Assembly: GCA_020725625.1 (NCBI GenBank)
Contig: DYET01000132.1
Span: forward strand, 1 to 53,799
Reading direction: 5' to 3'
Source of the DNA: Desulfovirgula sp.
Lineage (GTDB): Bacteria > Bacillota > Desulfotomaculia > Desulfotomaculales > Desulfocucumaceae
DNA length: 53,799 nt
Shown: one piece after another, positions 6,884 through 18,129 of the stretch
Position numbering within the stretch: position 1 is the stretch's first letter
Layout: the number at the start of each line of letters is the position of its first letter
The notes under the pieces: model-generated
Seen by the model: the letters and a program-made list of their open reading frames with translations, nothing else
What the model was told of the DNA's origin: nothing
Database searches by the model: none
Translations under genes and position numbers: made by a program

Positions 6884-9800
6884 ATGAAAAGTGACGGACT
6901 GCCCCCAAAACAGGGTCTTTACGATCCCCGGTTCGAGCATGACGCCTGCGGCATTGGGCTTGTGGCCAATATCAAAGGAAAAAAATCAAACGGGATTGTG
7001 CGCCAGGCCCTTACCATACTTCTAAATCTTGACCACCGCGGAGCCAGGGGATCGGAGGCAGATACCGGTGACGGGGCCGGTATACTGATGCAGATTCCGC
7101 ATACCTTTTTTGCAAAGAAATGTGCAAAAGCGGGCCTCCATCTTCCCCCAGCCGGCGAATACGGTGTGGGAATGATTTTCCTGCCCCGGGATGCGGAACT
7201 GCGGGCGGCATGCGAGCAAACCGTGGAAAGGGTTGTCCGGGAGGAAGGGCAAACCCTGCTGGGATGGCGAACCGTACCCGTAAACGACTGTACCCTCGGC
7301 GAGACGGCCAGGCTGGCCAGGCCCTTCATCCGGCAGGTGTTTATCGCCAGGAATCCGGAAATTAAGGATGAAATGGCCTTTGAGCGAAAGCTCTACGTGA
7401 TTCGCAAGCGCGCCCGAAAAGAGGTCCGCGGCGAAGGGGGAACATTTTACTTTGCCAGCTTGTCCTCCCGTACTATTGTTTATAAGGGGATGCTCACCCC
7501 GGATCAGCTGAGTAGTTTTTACCTTGATTTAAACGACCTGGATATTGAAACCGCTCTTGCCCTGGTCCACTCCAGGTTCAGCACCAATACCTTTCCCAGT
7601 TGGGAAAGGGCACACCCTTACCGGTATCTGATCCATAACGGGGAGATCAATACGCTGCGCGGGAACATCAACTGGATGCACGCCCGTCAGGCGATGTTTG
7701 AGTCCGAACTGTTCGGGGAGGATATGGCCAAAATCCTCCCGGTGATCGACCAGGACGGCAGTGATTCGGGGATGTTTGACAATTGCATGGAATTCCTGCA
7801 CCTGGCCGGACGTTCCCTGCCCCATGTGGCTATGATGATGATTCCGGAACCGTGGTCAAACCACGAAAGCATGAGTGATGAAAAGAAGGCATTTTATGAA
7901 TATCACAGTTGCCTGATGGAGCCGTGGGACGGCCCTGCCGCCATTGTCTTTACAGACGGGAAAATCGTCGGCGCGGTGCTCGACCGGAACGGCTTGCGCC
8001 CTTCCCGTTACTACGTCACCAAGGACGGCCTGATCGTCCTGGCCTCGGAAGTCGGCGTGCTGGATATCCCTCCGGAAAATGTGCTGGTCAAGGATCGGCT
8101 TCGCCCGGGTCGCATGCTGCTTGTTGACACCGAAGAAGGGCGGATCGTTTCCGACGAAGAGTTGAAACACCGTATTGCCGCCGAGCACCCTTACCGCCAG
8201 TGGCTGAACGACCACCTGGTCAGGCTGGAGGACCTGCCGCCGGCCCCCGAGGTCCCAAAACCCGATCGTGATACTTTGATCCGGCGCCAGCAGTCCTTCG
8301 GCTACACCTTTGAAGAAATTACCAAGCTGATGGATCCAATGGCCAGGAACGGAGTTGAATCGGTAGGATCCATGGGCATGGACGCTTCGCTGGCCGTGCT
8401 GTCGGACCAACCCCAGCTTTTGTACAATTATTTTAAACAGCTGTTCGCCCAGGTGACCAATCCCCCCATTGACGCCATCCGGGAAGAAATTATAGTGGCC
8501 TGGAACACAACCATCGGTCCCGAAAGGAACCTGATCAAGCCGGATCCGGAAAGCTGCCGCCAGATTACGGTGAAAACACCAATCCTGAGCAATGAGGAAC
8601 TGGCGAAAATCCGGCATATTCAGCGGAAGGGTTTTAAAGCGGTGACCCTGCCCATTTTGTTCAAGGTGTCTGAAGGAAGCCGGGGCATGGAAAGGGCGCT
8701 GGAAGACTTGTTCAGCGGGGCCGACCGGGCTATCGCCGGGGGCGCCAACCTGCTGATTTTATCCGATCGCGGTGTGGACGGCGAAAAAGCGGCCATTCCC
8801 GCCCTGCTTGCCCTGTCCGGACTGCATCACCACCTGATCCGCGAGGGAACCCGGACCCGCGTAAGCCTTCTGCTGGAATCGGGGGAACCCCGGGAAGTAC
8901 ACCATTTCGCCGTTTTAATCGGATACGGGGCCAGCGCGGTCAATCCCTATCTTGCTTTCGAGTCGCTGGAAGACATGATCCGCAAGGGGTTGATTACCGG
9001 ACTGACGTATGAAAAGGCCCTGCACAACTACATCAAGGCGGCCACCAAGGGCGTCGTCAAGGTGATGTCCAAGATAGGCATTTCAGCCATTCAGAGTTAC
9101 CACGGGGCCCAGATTTTTGAGGCCATCGGGATTGATCAGGCAGTTATCGACAAATACTTCACCTGGACTCCTTCCCGGGTAGGGGGGATCGGGCTTCCCG
9201 AGATTGCCCGGGAGGTGCTGATCAGGCACCGGCGGGCTTTTTCCGGAGAGGCGGGCCGGGAAAGCATCCTTGATTCCGGATCTACTTACCAGTGGCGGCA
9301 TGACGGCGAGAGGCATTTGTTCAACCCGCAGACCATTGTCATGTTGCAGCAGGCCTGCCGCAACAATGACTACAACCTTTTTAAACAGTATTCAGCATTG
9401 CTGAATGAAACTCTTAAATCAGTCACGCTTCGAGGGCTTTTAACCTTCAGGTCAAACCGGCCGCCCGTTCCCATCGAAGAGGTGGAACCGGTGGAATCCA
9501 TCTGCCGGCGTTTCAAGACCGGGGCGATGTCTTTCGGTTCCATCAGCAGGGAGGCCCATGAGAGCCTGGCCATCGCCATGAACCGCATCGGCGGCAAGAG
9601 CAACACCGGTGAAGGCGGAGAAGACCCCGGCCGCTATGTCCCCGACCCGAACGGTGATTCCCGGCGGAGCGCCATCAAGCAGGTGGCTTCAGGCAGGTTT
9701 GGTGTCACCAGCCAGTATCTGGTCAATTCGGACGAGATTCAGATCAAGATGGCCCAGGGCGCCAAACCGGGCGAAGGGGGGCAGCTGCCGGGGAGAAAAG

Positions 9801-11467
9801 TCTATCCCTGGATTGCCAAGGTCAGAGGCACCACGGCGGGGGTGGGGCTGATCTCACCCCCTCCCCATCACGACATCTATTCCATTGAGGACCTGGCCGA
9901 ACTGATTTACGACCTCAAGAACGCCAATCCAAGGGCCAGGATAAACGTCAAACTGGTTTCCGAGGCGGGGGTGGGTACCATTGCGGCGGGGGTCGCCAAA
10001 GGGCGCGCCGATGTCGTCCTGATCAGCGGATACGAAGGCGGCACCGGGGCTTCACCCCGCACCAGCATCAGCCATGCAGGACTTCCGTGGGAACTGGGCG
10101 TGGCCGAGACCCATCAAACCCTGGTCCTCAACGACCTGCGGGACAGGATTGTAGTGGAAACCGACGGCAAGCTGATGACCGGGCGTGACGTAGTCGTCGC
10201 AACCCTTCTGGGTGCCGAAGAATACGGGTTTGCCACGGCTCCTCTGGTTGTTCTCGGCTGTGTCATGATGCGGGTTTGCAACCTGGATACCTGTCCGTGC
10301 GGCATAGCCACCCAGAACCCGGAATTGCGCAAGAAATTCAAAGGGGATCCTCAGCACGTGGTAAACTTCATGGTTTTTATCGCCCGGGAGGTGCGGGAAA
10401 TCATGGCCCGCCTGGGCTTCCGCACCATAAACGAAATGGTGGGAAGAACGGATGTACTGGAGGTCAGCCAGGCCATTGACCACTGGAAGGCCGGGGGACT
10501 GGATCTCTCCACCCTGCTCCACCGGCCGGATGTTCCTGCAGGCACCGGCAGGTATTGCCGGGTTAAACAAAACCACGGGCTGGAAAAAACCCTGGACAGG
10601 CAGGTGCTGCTGGAAATCTGCCGGCCGGCCCTGGACCGCAGGGAGCCTGTGGAAGCCAGGCTGCCGATTCGCAATATCAACCGAGCCGTCGGCACCATTC
10701 TGGGTTACGAGGTCACCAGGCGTTACGGCGGGGAAGGCTTGCCGGAGGATACCATACGCCTTTATTTTCAGGGCACGGCCGGGCAAAGTTTTGGCGCGTT
10801 CCTTCCCAAAGGCATTACCATGGTCCTGGAGGGCGATGCCAACGATTATTTCGGCAAAGGCCTTTCCGGAGGGAAGCTGATTGTTTTCCCGCCGGCCGGG
10901 TCCGACTTCGTCCCGGAGGAAAACATCATTGTAGGCAACGTGTCCTTTTATGGCGCAACGTCCGGTGAGGCGTATGTCCGGGGTGTTGCCGGCGAGCGGT
11001 TCTGCGTCAGAAACAGCGGCGTGCGGGCGGTTGTGGAGGGTGTGGGCGACCACGGATGTGAATACATGACCGGAGGCTGCGTGGTGGTGCTGGGTTCAAC
11101 CGGGAGAAACTTCGCAGCCGGCATGTCGGGCGGTATAGCCTATGTGCTGGACGAGGACGGTTCCTTCCCCGGGCGCTGCAACCCCGAGATGGTGCTGCTG
11201 GAAAAGCTGGAAAGAGACCGGGAAATAAGCGAAGTGAAAGAAATGATCCGGAAGCACATGATATATACGAACAGCCGTCGGGCCCGGTGGGTCCTGGAGA
11301 ACTGGACCGGGCTGGTGCCGAAGTTCGTCCGGGTTATTCCGAAGGACTACAAGCGCATGATGGATGCCATCGACCGGGCGCACGAAATGGGCTTGAGCGG
11401 TGATGAGGCCGTTATGGTCGCCTTTGAGGAGAACTTGAAAGACGTCTCCCGAATCAGCGGGAATTAG
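6884..11467 (+). CDS. gltB: glutamate synthase (NADPH) large subunit
   Basis: A 1527-residue alpha subunit that transfers the amide of glutamine to 2-oxoglutarate. The class II glutaminase domain starts at Cys22 (HDACGIG) after a short propeptide that would be cleaved. The central linker is followed by the FMN-binding synthase domain ([28 protein letters not shown]) and the 3Fe-4S motif CNLDTCPCG at about residue 1135. The C-terminal GXGXG beta-helix domain ([16 protein letters not shown]) is complete. Length is normal. GGAGGTTGT precedes ATG 6884. It is followed 11 bases later by gltD, forming an operon, and preceded by an attenuator-type leader shared in design with both glnA genes. Confidence 0.97.
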   Translation: MKSDGLPPKQGLYDPRFEHDACGIGLVANIKGKKSNGIVRQALTILLNLDHRGARGSEADTGDGAGILMQIPHTFFAKKCAKAGLHLPPAGEYGVGMIFLPRDAELRAACEQTVERVVREEGQTLLGWRTVPVNDCTLGETARLARPFIRQVFIARNPEIKDEMAFERKLYVIRKRARKEVRGEGGTFYFASLSSRTIVYKGMLTPDQLSSFYLDLNDLDIETALALVHSRFSTNTFPSWERAHPYRYLIHNGEINTLRGNINWMHARQAMFESELFGEDMAKILPVIDQDGSDSGMFDNCMEFLHLAGRSLPHVAMMMIPEPWSNHESMSDEKKAFYEYHSCLMEPWDGPAAIVFTDGKIVGAVLDRNGLRPSRYYVTKDGLIVLASEVGVLDIPPENVLVKDRLRPGRMLLVDTEEGRIVSDEELKHRIAAEHPYRQWLNDHLVRLEDLPPAPEVPKPDRDTLIRRQQSFGYTFEEITKLMDPMARNGVESVGSMGMDASLAVLSDQPQLLYNYFKQLFAQVTNPPIDAIREEIIVAWNTTIGPERNLIKPDPESCRQITVKTPILSNEELAKIRHIQRKGFKAVTLPILFKVSEGSRGMERALEDLFSGADRAIAGGANLLILSDRGVDGEKAAIPALLALSGLHHHLIREGTRTRVSLLLESGEPREVHHFAVLIGYGASAVNPYLAFESLEDMIRKGLITGLTYEKALHNYIKAATKGVVKVMSKIGISAIQSYHGAQIFEAIGIDQAVIDKYFTWTPSRVGGIGLPEIAREVLIRHRRAFSGEAGRESILDSGSTYQWRHDGERHLFNPQTIVMLQQACRNNDYNLFKQYSALLNETLKSVTLRGLLTFRSNRPPVPIEEVEPVESICRRFKTGAMSFGSISREAHESLAIAMNRIGGKSNTGEGGEDPGRYVPDPNGDSRRSAIKQVASGRFGVTSQYLVNSDEIQIKMAQGAKPGEGGQLPGRKVYPWIAKVRGTTAGVGLISPPPHHDIYSIEDLAELIYDLKNANPRARINVKLVSEAGVGTIAAGVAKGRADVVLISGYEGGTGASPRTSISHAGLPWELGVAETHQTLVLNDLRDRIVVETDGKLMTGRDVVVATLLGAEEYGFATAPLVVLGCVMMRVCNLDTCPCGIATQNPELRKKFKGDPQHVVNFMVFIAREVREIMARLGFRTINEMVGRTDVLEVSQAIDHWKAGGLDLSTLLHRPDVPAGTGRYCRVKQNHGLEKTLDRQVLLEICRPALDRREPVEARLPIRNINRAVGTILGYEVTRRYGGEGLPEDTIRLYFQGTAGQSFGAFLPKGITMVLEGDANDYFGKGLSGGKLIVFPPAGSDFVPEENIIVGNVSFYGATSGEAYVRGVAGERFCVRNSGVRAVVEGVGDHGCEYMTGGCVVVLGSTGRNFAAGMSGGIAYVLDEDGSFPGRCNPEMVLLEKLERDREISEVKEMIRKHMIYTNSRRARWVLENWTGLVPKFVRVIPKDYKRMMDAIDRAHEMGLSGDEAVMVAFEENLKDVSRISGN

Positions 11468-11478
11468 GGGGGAAGACC

Positions 11479-12963
11479 ATGGGTAAGCCGACCGGGTTTA
11501 TGGAATACCAGAGGGAGCTCCCTCGGGATCGCGACCCATTGGAGCGAATTCAGGACTGGACCGAGTTTCTCCTGCGCATGCCGGAGGATGCGCTAAGGAT
11601 ACAGGCGGCGCGCTGCATGGACTGCGGCGTACCCTTTTGCCACAGCGGAATCGTGTTGAACGGAGCAGTCTCGGGCTGTCCCAACCACAACCTGGTGCCG
11701 GAGTGGAACGAACTGGTCTACCGGGGATTGTGGAAGGAAGCCCTGGGCCGCCTGCTCAAGACAAACAATTTTCCCGAGTTTACCGGCAGGGTCTGCCCGG
11801 CCCTTTGCGAGGGGGCGTGTACCGCCGGGCTGGTCACTGAACCGGTGACGACAAAAAACATCGAGCGTGCCATTATCGACAAGGCGTACGAAGAAGGGTG
11901 GATTGTACCCGGGCCGCCGCCCAAACGTACCGGTAAAAGGGTTGCCGTGGTCGGATCCGGCCCTTCCGGGCTGGCCTGCGCGGACCAGCTTAACAAAGCC
12001 GGCCATCTGGTCACCGTTTTTGAGCGTGCCGACCGGATCGGAGGTCTTCTGATGTACGGCATTCCCAACATGAAGCTGGACAAGGGAGTTGTCCGGCGGC
12101 GGGCGGACCTCATGGAGGCGGAAGGGGTTGTCTTTGTGACCAGCACCGAGGTCGGCAAGGATTACCCTGCCGAGTTGCTTTTACAGGAATTCGACGCCGT
12201 TGTCTTGTGCGGCGGGGCGACAAAGCCGCGGGACCTGCCCATTGAAGGGCGGAATCTGAAAGGAATTCACTTCGCCGTGGAATTTCTGAGCGCCAATACC
12301 AAAAGCCTTCTGGACTCAAACCTAATGGATGGAAAATATATTTCCGCCGGGGGCAAGGATGTCGTCGTCATTGGCGGCGGCGATACGGGCACCGACTGCG
12401 TAGGCACTTCCCTGCGCCATAGGTGCAGGAGCGTCAATCAGCTTGAGATTATGCCCAGGCCGCCCGCCCGCCGGGCCCCCGACAACCCCTGGCCGCAGTT
12501 CCCGAGGGTATATAAAGTGGATTACGGCCAGCACGAGGCGGCCGCGATTTATGGATCCGACCCGCGGCATTACTGTATAACGGCCAAAAAATTTGCCGGC
12601 GATGAACGGGGACACGTGAAAGAAGTGCACACTGTCAATGTCGAGTGGGTTAGGGATGACCTGGGCCGCCTTTCACCGAGGGAAATCCCCGGTACCGAAA
12701 AAATCTGGCCCGCCCAGCTGGTGCTGCTGGCCATGGGCTTTACGGGTCCGGAAGACAATCTTCTTCAACAGCTTGGCGTCGATTGCGATGAACGTTCCAA
12801 TGCAAAGGCCGAATACGGCAAATTTGCCACCAACGTCAGAGGGATTTTTGCCGCCGGGGACATGCGCCGGGGACAAAGCCTGGTGGTCTGGGCCATCAAC
12901 GAGGGGCGGGGTGCGGCAAGGGAATGCGACCGCTACTTAATGGGATCAACCAGTTTACCATAG
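11479..12963 (+). CDS. gltD: glutamate synthase (NADPH) small subunit
   Basis: A 494-residue beta subunit that passes electrons from NADPH through FAD and 4Fe-4S clusters to GltB. The N-terminal cysteine sets ([26 protein letters not shown]) match the two low-potential cluster sites. The FAD dinucleotide fold is [13 protein letters not shown], the NADPH fold is [11 protein letters not shown], and the C-terminal FAD contact is [19 protein letters not shown]. The gene starts 11 bases after gltB with GGGGGGAAG as ribosome-binding site. The gltB-gltD order is typical of Firmicutes. Confidence 0.97.
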   Translation: MGKPTGFMEYQRELPRDRDPLERIQDWTEFLLRMPEDALRIQAARCMDCGVPFCHSGIVLNGAVSGCPNHNLVPEWNELVYRGLWKEALGRLLKTNNFPEFTGRVCPALCEGACTAGLVTEPVTTKNIERAIIDKAYEEGWIVPGPPPKRTGKRVAVVGSGPSGLACADQLNKAGHLVTVFERADRIGGLLMYGIPNMKLDKGVVRRRADLMEAEGVVFVTSTEVGKDYPAELLLQEFDAVVLCGGATKPRDLPIEGRNLKGIHFAVEFLSANTKSLLDSNLMDGKYISAGGKDVVVIGGGDTGTDCVGTSLRHRCRSVNQLEIMPRPPARRAPDNPWPQFPRVYKVDYGQHEAAAIYGSDPRHYCITAKKFAGDERGHVKEVHTVNVEWVRDDLGRLSPREIPGTEKIWPAQLVLLAMGFTGPEDNLLQQLGVDCDERSNAKAEYGKFATNVRGIFAAGDMRRGQSLVVWAINEGRGAARECDRYLMGSTSLP

Positions 12964-13371
12964 CAAGTACGGGCTGTGATAGCTTGGGGTGCGGCAGGGA
13001 ACGGCAGGCTGTATCCTCGGCACCCGGCACCGTTAATCTGATTATGTAGCTGGGGTCCACTGAAAGGTCCCGGTCTACCCGGGCGAGGACCTCAAAGGAC
13101 AATACGATCACCTCCGCGATTACAACTTAAATATTTATTTTTCCTGTCCGGGGTTGATTAATTCACCAAAAAGGTCTGGATTGGTGAATTCTGAATTCTA
13201 CTAAATGATCTTATATTTCTAATAGTACTATTTTGCACAAACCCGCGGTTTAACTATTTACTTAATAAACCTTCGTAATTATAATTGAGGCAATGAAAAA
13301 GGGGTTAAGAAAAATCACGAGGAAGCACTTTGAGATTACTCCCGGGTTTTCAGCATAAAAGGGGTGAGTCA
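12964..13371. promoter_or_regulatory. 408-base spacer with nested hairpin and three operator-like palindromes
   Basis: There is no coding content. A nested hairpin pairs AGGTCC (13065) with GGACCT (13087) and CCCGG with CCGGG inside it, without a T-tract. Further on are AATTCACC/GGTGAATT (13160-13190), the perfect 12-bp palindrome AATAGTACTATT (13221-13232) and AAACC-CGC-GGTTT (13239-13251). TTGCAC (13233-13238) lies between the last two and could be a -35 element, but no convincing -10 was found at standard spacing. The region probably controls the synthetase gene at 13372. Confidence 0.45.
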
Positions 13372-15477
13372 ATGAGCATAAGAAACTTCTTTGACGCGGC
13401 ATCGGTGGCCGTCATCGGGGCGTCCCGGACGCCGGGGAAAATCAGCAACGCCATTGTGAAGAACTTGATTTCATCCGGGTACGGCGGCAAAATTTACCCG
13501 GTTAATCCCAGGGAAAGTGAAGTTGAGAACTTGAAGGCCTATCCCTCGGTGGCCGCCCTTCCTGAGAAGGTGGACGTGGCGGTGATCGCGGTGCCTGCGG
13601 TCAGGGTACTGGATGTGGCCGCGGAATGCGGCGAAAAAGGGATTAAAAACCTGGTCACCATCACCGCCGGGTTTAAGGAGATAGGCCGGGAGGGCCTGGA
13701 GGTGGAAAAAAATCTGCTGGCCCTGTGCCGGCAGTACGGGATGAGGATGCTGGGGCCAAACTGCGCCGGCATGATGGACACCCATGTCCCGATTAACACC
13801 TCCTTTGCCAAGGGGTTCCCCCGGAAGGGCGACATTGCCTTTTTCTCCCAGAGCGGGGCCATGATGGTGGCCATCCTGGACTGGAGCCACGAGGCGGGAA
13901 TCGGCCTGTCGAAGGTGGTCAGCCTGGGAAACAAGGCCGACCTGTCGGAAATAGATTTTATCCAGGACGCCGCCGACGACCCCTATACCAGGGTCATCCT
14001 GTGCTACATCGAGGACGTCATCGATGGTTCCCGCTTTCTGGACGTGGTCAGCCAGGCTACCCGGAAAAAGCCGGTCGTCATCTACAAGTCGGGGACCAGC
14101 CAGGCCGGCGCCCTGGCCGCCTCTTCCCACACCGGGGCCCTGGCCGGCAGCGATCTGGCCTACGATATAGCCTTCCGGCAGTGCGGAGTAATCCGGGCCC
14201 GAACCATCACCGAGCTGTTCGACCTGGCCACCAGTTTCGCCAAATCGCCGGTCCCAAAGGGGCCCAGGGTGGCCATCGTGACCAATTCGGGCGGGCCTGG
14301 CATTATTACCTCGGACAACGTGGAATTAAGGGGACTGACCATGTCCAGGTTCACCAAGGAAACCCTGGACGCCCTGAGGGAGGGCCTTCCGGCCGAGGCC
14401 GGCATTTACAACCCGGTGGACGTGCTGGGGGACGCCATGGAGGACAGGTACCGGTTCGCCCTGGAGAGGGTGTGCGGCGACCCCAACGTGGACAGCGTGG
14501 TGGTGATCATTACTCCCACGGCCACCAACAAGCCGGTGGAGACCTCCCGGGTGGTCATCGAAATGAAGAAAAAAAACCCGGACAAGGTTTTTTACGGGGC
14601 CTACATCGGGGGGGCGGCCCTGGCCGAGGCCAAGGAAGTGCTAAACAGGGCCGGGATACCGTGCTTCACCTTTCCCGAGCCGGTTATCGCCTCCATCAGT
14701 CAGATGGTCAAGTACCATGAGTATAGAACCTCCCAGGAACTTCAACGGGGGCTTAAGTTCGACGGTATTGACAGGAAGGCGGTCAAGGCGGTTTTCTACG
14801 ACGTTCTGAGGGACAACCGCCTGGTCCTGCTGGGCAGCGAAGCCGCCGAAGTGGCCCGGGCCTATGGGATACCGGCGGAGCCCGTCTCCCTGGCCACCAC
14901 GCCTGAGGAGGCGGTTGAGGAGGCCGAAAAACTGGGATACCCGGTGGTGCTCAAGGTTTCTTCCCCGAAGATCCTGCACAAGACCGACGTGGGCGGGGTG
15001 AAGGTGGGCCTGGGATCGCCGGAGGAGGTATACAACGCTTTCCTTGAGATTATGGAGAATTCCCAGCGCTTCATGCCCCAGGCCGTTGTTTACGGAGTCG
15101 AGGTACAAAAGATGATGCCCAAGGGGACCGAGTTGATCATCGGTATGACCAGGGACGTACAATTCGGCCCCATGATTGCGGTGGGCCTGGGCGGCATCTA
15201 CGTGAACCTGCTCAAGGACGTGTCTTTCCGGCTGGCCAGGGGCCTGTCCCGGCAGGAAATTGAAAGGATGATCACCGAGACCAAGGCCTACACCCTCCTG
15301 AGGGGGTACCGGGGTGAAAGGTCCAGGGACCTGAATGCCCTGGTGGACGCCGTGGGGCGCGTGGCCTGCCTGGCCCTGGACTTTCCGGAAATCACCGAGA
15401 TTGATGTCAACCCGGTATTTGCCTATGAGAAAGGCTTAAGCGCCCTTGATGTAAAAATAACCATATCGGTTTCGTGA
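13372..15477 (+). CDS. ADP-forming acyl-CoA synthetase (acetyl-CoA synthetase family, fused alpha-beta)
   Basis: A 701-residue protein that interconverts acyl-CoA, ADP and phosphate with acid, CoA and ATP. Domains in order are CoA-binding Rossmann (VAVIGASRTPGKISNAI, residues 1-130), succinyl-CoA-ligase-like with the phospho-histidine loop SSHTGALAG (about residue 250), and a C-terminal ATP-grasp domain (VVLKVSSPKILHKTDVGGVKVG). ATG 13372 lies 5 bases after AGGGGTGAG and gives the conserved RNFFDAASVAVIGASR start; an upstream ATG at 13330 adds 14 unconserved residues. In fermenters this enzyme conserves energy from acyl-CoA; the actual acid is unknown. It forms an operon with the next gene. 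Confidence 0.93.
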   Translation: MSIRNFFDAASVAVIGASRTPGKISNAIVKNLISSGYGGKIYPVNPRESEVENLKAYPSVAALPEKVDVAVIAVPAVRVLDVAAECGEKGIKNLVTITAGFKEIGREGLEVEKNLLALCRQYGMRMLGPNCAGMMDTHVPINTSFAKGFPRKGDIAFFSQSGAMMVAILDWSHEAGIGLSKVVSLGNKADLSEIDFIQDAADDPYTRVILCYIEDVIDGSRFLDVVSQATRKKPVVIYKSGTSQAGALAASSHTGALAGSDLAYDIAFRQCGVIRARTITELFDLATSFAKSPVPKGPRVAIVTNSGGPGIITSDNVELRGLTMSRFTKETLDALREGLPAEAGIYNPVDVLGDAMEDRYRFALERVCGDPNVDSVVVIITPTATNKPVETSRVVIEMKKKNPDKVFYGAYIGGAALAEAKEVLNRAGIPCFTFPEPVIASISQMVKYHEYRTSQELQRGLKFDGIDRKAVKAVFYDVLRDNRLVLLGSEAAEVARAYGIPAEPVSLATTPEEAVEEAEKLGYPVVLKVSSPKILHKTDVGGVKVGLGSPEEVYNAFLEIMENSQRFMPQAVVYGVEVQKMMPKGTELIIGMTRDVQFGPMIAVGLGGIYVNLLKDVSFRLARGLSRQEIERMITETKAYTLLRGYRGERSRDLNALVDAVGRVACLALDFPEITEIDVNPVFAYEKGLSALDVKITISVS

Positions 15478-15487
15478 GGTGAATGAA

Positions 15488-16540
15488 ATGAAAAACTTGT
15501 ATGTCATCGGATATCCCGGCAGCGGCAAGACCATGGTGGCCCTGGGGCTGGCCCTGAAGTTCCAGCAGGAGGGCAAGAAGGTTTCTTATTTTAAACCGGT
15601 GGGAGTTCCCCTGCGGGCCAACGGCCAGGACGATGAGGACGCGGTGTTGATGAAGGAAATTCTCCGCATGGAAAACCCCATCGGCGACATAGTGCCCTGC
15701 AGGGCCGGACAGTCCTACCTCTCCGGGGGCAAGAAGCAGGAGTCGGCGGATGCCATTGTCAGGTCCTACCAGAGGGTGGCCCAGGGTGCGGACGTTGTGA
15801 TTGTAGACGGAGCGGTCAAACCCTACATATACAACAGCTGGGGGCTGGACGACGTGTCGCTGGCCCGGAGGATTGGGGCCAAGGTCCTGATCACCATAAA
15901 AATAGAAAATGACTTCAGCGTGGACCAGACCCTCTTCCTGAACGAGTACCTGCTTGCTAAAAACGTTCCCCTGGTGGGCAACCTGTTCAACAACATTCCC
16001 TGGCCCATGGTTTCCAAGACAAAGGGAATTTTCGCCCCTATCCTGGAGGATCGGGGGTTCAGGACGCTGGGCGTGATTCCCAGGCGGCCAGAGATAGCAG
16101 CGCCTACGGTGGAGGAGTTTTACAAGGAGCTGGGCGGGGAGGTTCTGGCCGGGCACGACCGGATGAACCTGCTGGTGGAGGACATCATGGTGGGTGCCAT
16201 GACCTTGGAAGGTGCTATCAGGTACCTGCGGAGGTCCACCGACAAGGCCGTGGTGCTGGGGGGAGACAGGGCGGACCTGGCGCTGGCCGCCCTGGAAACC
16301 AGCACTTCTGTGTTGATTCTGACCGGCGGGCTTTACCCCGACGTCAAGGTGCTGGCCCGGGCCGAGGAAAAGGGCGTGCCGGTAATTCTGGTGCATTATG
16401 ACACCTATACCACCGTCGAAAAACTTTCCAAGGTTACCAGGCACATAACGCCGGGTGACAAGGCAGGAATCAGGATAACCCTGGAGAATATAGAAGAGTA
16501 CTGCAACTGGCAGGCAATTCTGGAAGAGCTGGAAAAGTAG
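15488..16540 (+). CDS. P-loop and DRTGG-domain protein (Pta N-terminal-like)
   Basis: A 350-residue protein with an N-terminal dethiobiotin-synthetase-like P-loop domain (GYPGSGKT at about 8-15; KPVGVPLRANGQDDED) and a C-terminal DRTGG-type domain at about 215-320 (AMTLEGAIRYL, GGDRADLALAAL, ILTGGLYPD). It resembles the regulatory N-terminal half of long phosphotransacetylases but lacks the catalytic PTA domain. ATG 15488 follows GAGGTGA by 5 bases, and the upstream synthetase stop is 10 bases before it, so the two are cotranscribed. A regulatory or chaperone-like role toward the acyl-CoA synthetase is a reasonable guess; no activity is established here. Confidence 0.85.
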   Translation: MKNLYVIGYPGSGKTMVALGLALKFQQEGKKVSYFKPVGVPLRANGQDDEDAVLMKEILRMENPIGDIVPCRAGQSYLSGGKKQESADAIVRSYQRVAQGADVVIVDGAVKPYIYNSWGLDDVSLARRIGAKVLITIKIENDFSVDQTLFLNEYLLAKNVPLVGNLFNNIPWPMVSKTKGIFAPILEDRGFRTLGVIPRRPEIAAPTVEEFYKELGGEVLAGHDRMNLLVEDIMVGAMTLEGAIRYLRRSTDKAVVLGGDRADLALAALETSTSVLILTGGLYPDVKVLARAEEKGVPVILVHYDTYTTVEKLSKVTRHITPGDKAGIRITLENIEEYCNWQAILEELEK

Positions 16541-16633
16541 CCCGGCCGTACGCTGGGGGAATTGGTTCCATAAAATCAGAGGGGGCCTTTTTTGAACTGG
16601 CTTGCCGGAATTATTGATTAGAAGTCAGGCCCG

Positions 16634-16674
16634 GGGTACCCAGTAGGTGTACCCATTTTGTTTCTGTTTTTTTA
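16634..16674 (+). terminator. probable intrinsic terminator
   Basis: GGGTAC (16634-16639) pairs with GTACCC (16649-16654) across a 9-base loop, followed by ATTTTG and then CTGTTTTTTT. The stem is short, so moderate strength. It would end the synthetase/DRTGG transcript before lpdA. Confidence 0.45.
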
Positions 16675-16742
16675 GCGCAGGCCTTGGTGGTTGTGTGGTA
16701 AAATAAACATTTAATAATAAATATTTAAACGAGGTGTTTGTG

Positions 16743-18119
16743 TTGTCATACAAGGTTGTGGTCATAGGAGGGGGGCCCGGCGGATATGTTGCCGCCATCA
16801 GAGCGGCGCAGCTTAGGGCACCGGTGGCCCTGGTGGAGAAGGGAAACGTCGGGGGCACCTGCTTGAACCGCGGGTGCATACCCACCAAGGCCTTGACCTC
16901 CGGGATCGAGGTGATCCATGCCGTCCGCCGGGCGGCGGAATTCGGCATAATCAACAGGGAGGTGTCGGTGGATTTCGGGCGCCTGATGGAACGCAAGAAC
17001 CAGGTGGTCGGCAGGCTTGTGCAGGGTGTGGAATTTCTGTTGAAAAAAAACAAGGTGGACCTGGTCAGGGGGACCGCCAGGCTGGTCGGGAGAGGAAAGG
17101 TGGCGGTGGAAGGGCCGGAAGGTGCCCGGGAACTGCAGGCCGAAAACATTATCCTGGCCACCGGGACTGAACCGGCGCTGAACAAGGCCTTCGGGTACGA
17201 CGGGGAGACGGTTCTCACCTCCGACCAGGCACTGGACCTGGCCGAGGTTCCGCCGAGGTTTCTCATTGTCGGCGGAGGGGTCATAGGCTGTGAATTTGCC
17301 TGCATTTTTTCAGCCCTCGGGTCAAAGGTTACCGTGGTCGAGCTGATGCCAACCATTCTGCCCCTCATGGACAGGGAGGTGGCCCGCCAGATGCAGGGCC
17401 TGCTGAAAAGGCAAGGGATCAACGTAAAGACCGGGACAAAGATACAGGAGGTGAGGAAGCAGAAGGACAGGGTGTTGGCCATCCTGGAAGGCGGGGAGGA
17501 AATAGAGGCGGATAAGGTTCTTATTTCCATCGGCCGGGTGATGAATCTGAAGGGGCTTGGCCTGGAAGAGGCCGGGGTGGCTCTGGGGGAACGGGGCGAG
17601 GTTGTGGTTGACGACAGGATGGAGACCTCGGTGCCGGGCATCTATGCCGTAGGGGACATAACCGGAAAAATCCAGCTTGCCCACGTGGCTTCGGCCCAGG
17701 GCCTGGTGGCGGCGGACAATATAATGGGTCGCCGGCGGGTGATGGATTATCGCGTTGTCCCGGTCTGCATCTTTACGCGCCCGGAAGCGGCCGGCGTGGG
17801 CATGACCTCCCAGGAGGCCGAAAGCAACGGAATCAAGGTGAAGTCGGGCAAGTTCAATTTTGTAGCCAGCGGAAAGGCCCAGGCCATGGGTGAAACCGAC
17901 GGCTTTGTCAAGGTCCTGGCAGACCCTGATACCGACCGGATACTGGGGGTCCATATCATAGGTCCCCGTGCCACCGACCTCATTGCCGAGGCCGCCGTGG
18001 CCATGCGGGCGGGATTTACCGTCAAGCAGCTGGCGGAAACCATACACGCCCATCCCACACTGGCCGAAACCCTTATGGAAGCGTCCGGGGCTGTGCACGG
18101 AATGAGCATCCACATGTGA
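16743..18119 (+). CDS. lpdA: dihydrolipoyl dehydrogenase (E3)
   Basis: A flavoprotein of about 458 residues that oxidises dihydrolipoyl groups with NAD. Visible features are the FAD fold VVVIGGGPGGYVAAI, the redox disulfide GGTCLNRGCIPTKAL, the NAD fold FLIVGGGVIGCEFA, GIYAVGDITG, and the C-terminal His-Glu pair HAHPTLAETLMEA. A TTG at 16743 is preferred because GAGGTG ends 6 bases upstream; in-frame GTG codons at 16734 and 16740 are alternatives. It is followed 10 bases later by lipB and then a lipoyl-domain gene, with no E1 or E2 gene, so its lipoyl partner is probably the small protein at 18835. Confidence 0.94.
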   Translation: MSYKVVVIGGGPGGYVAAIRAAQLRAPVALVEKGNVGGTCLNRGCIPTKALTSGIEVIHAVRRAAEFGIINREVSVDFGRLMERKNQVVGRLVQGVEFLLKKNKVDLVRGTARLVGRGKVAVEGPEGARELQAENIILATGTEPALNKAFGYDGETVLTSDQALDLAEVPPRFLIVGGGVIGCEFACIFSALGSKVTVVELMPTILPLMDREVARQMQGLLKRQGINVKTGTKIQEVRKQKDRVLAILEGGEEIEADKVLISIGRVMNLKGLGLEEAGVALGERGEVVVDDRMETSVPGIYAVGDITGKIQLAHVASAQGLVAADNIMGRRRVMDYRVVPVCIFTRPEAAGVGMTSQEAESNGIKVKSGKFNFVASGKAQAMGETDGFVKVLADPDTDRILGVHIIGPRATDLIAEAAVAMRAGFTVKQLAETIHAHPTLAETLMEASGAVHGMSIHM

Positions 18120-18129
18120 GGCGCCGGTC

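Noticed and set aside
10052-11053. Long minus-strand open frame opposite gltB
   Set aside because: It mirrors conserved GltB codons in a GC-rich gene; the gltB reading has full family similarity.
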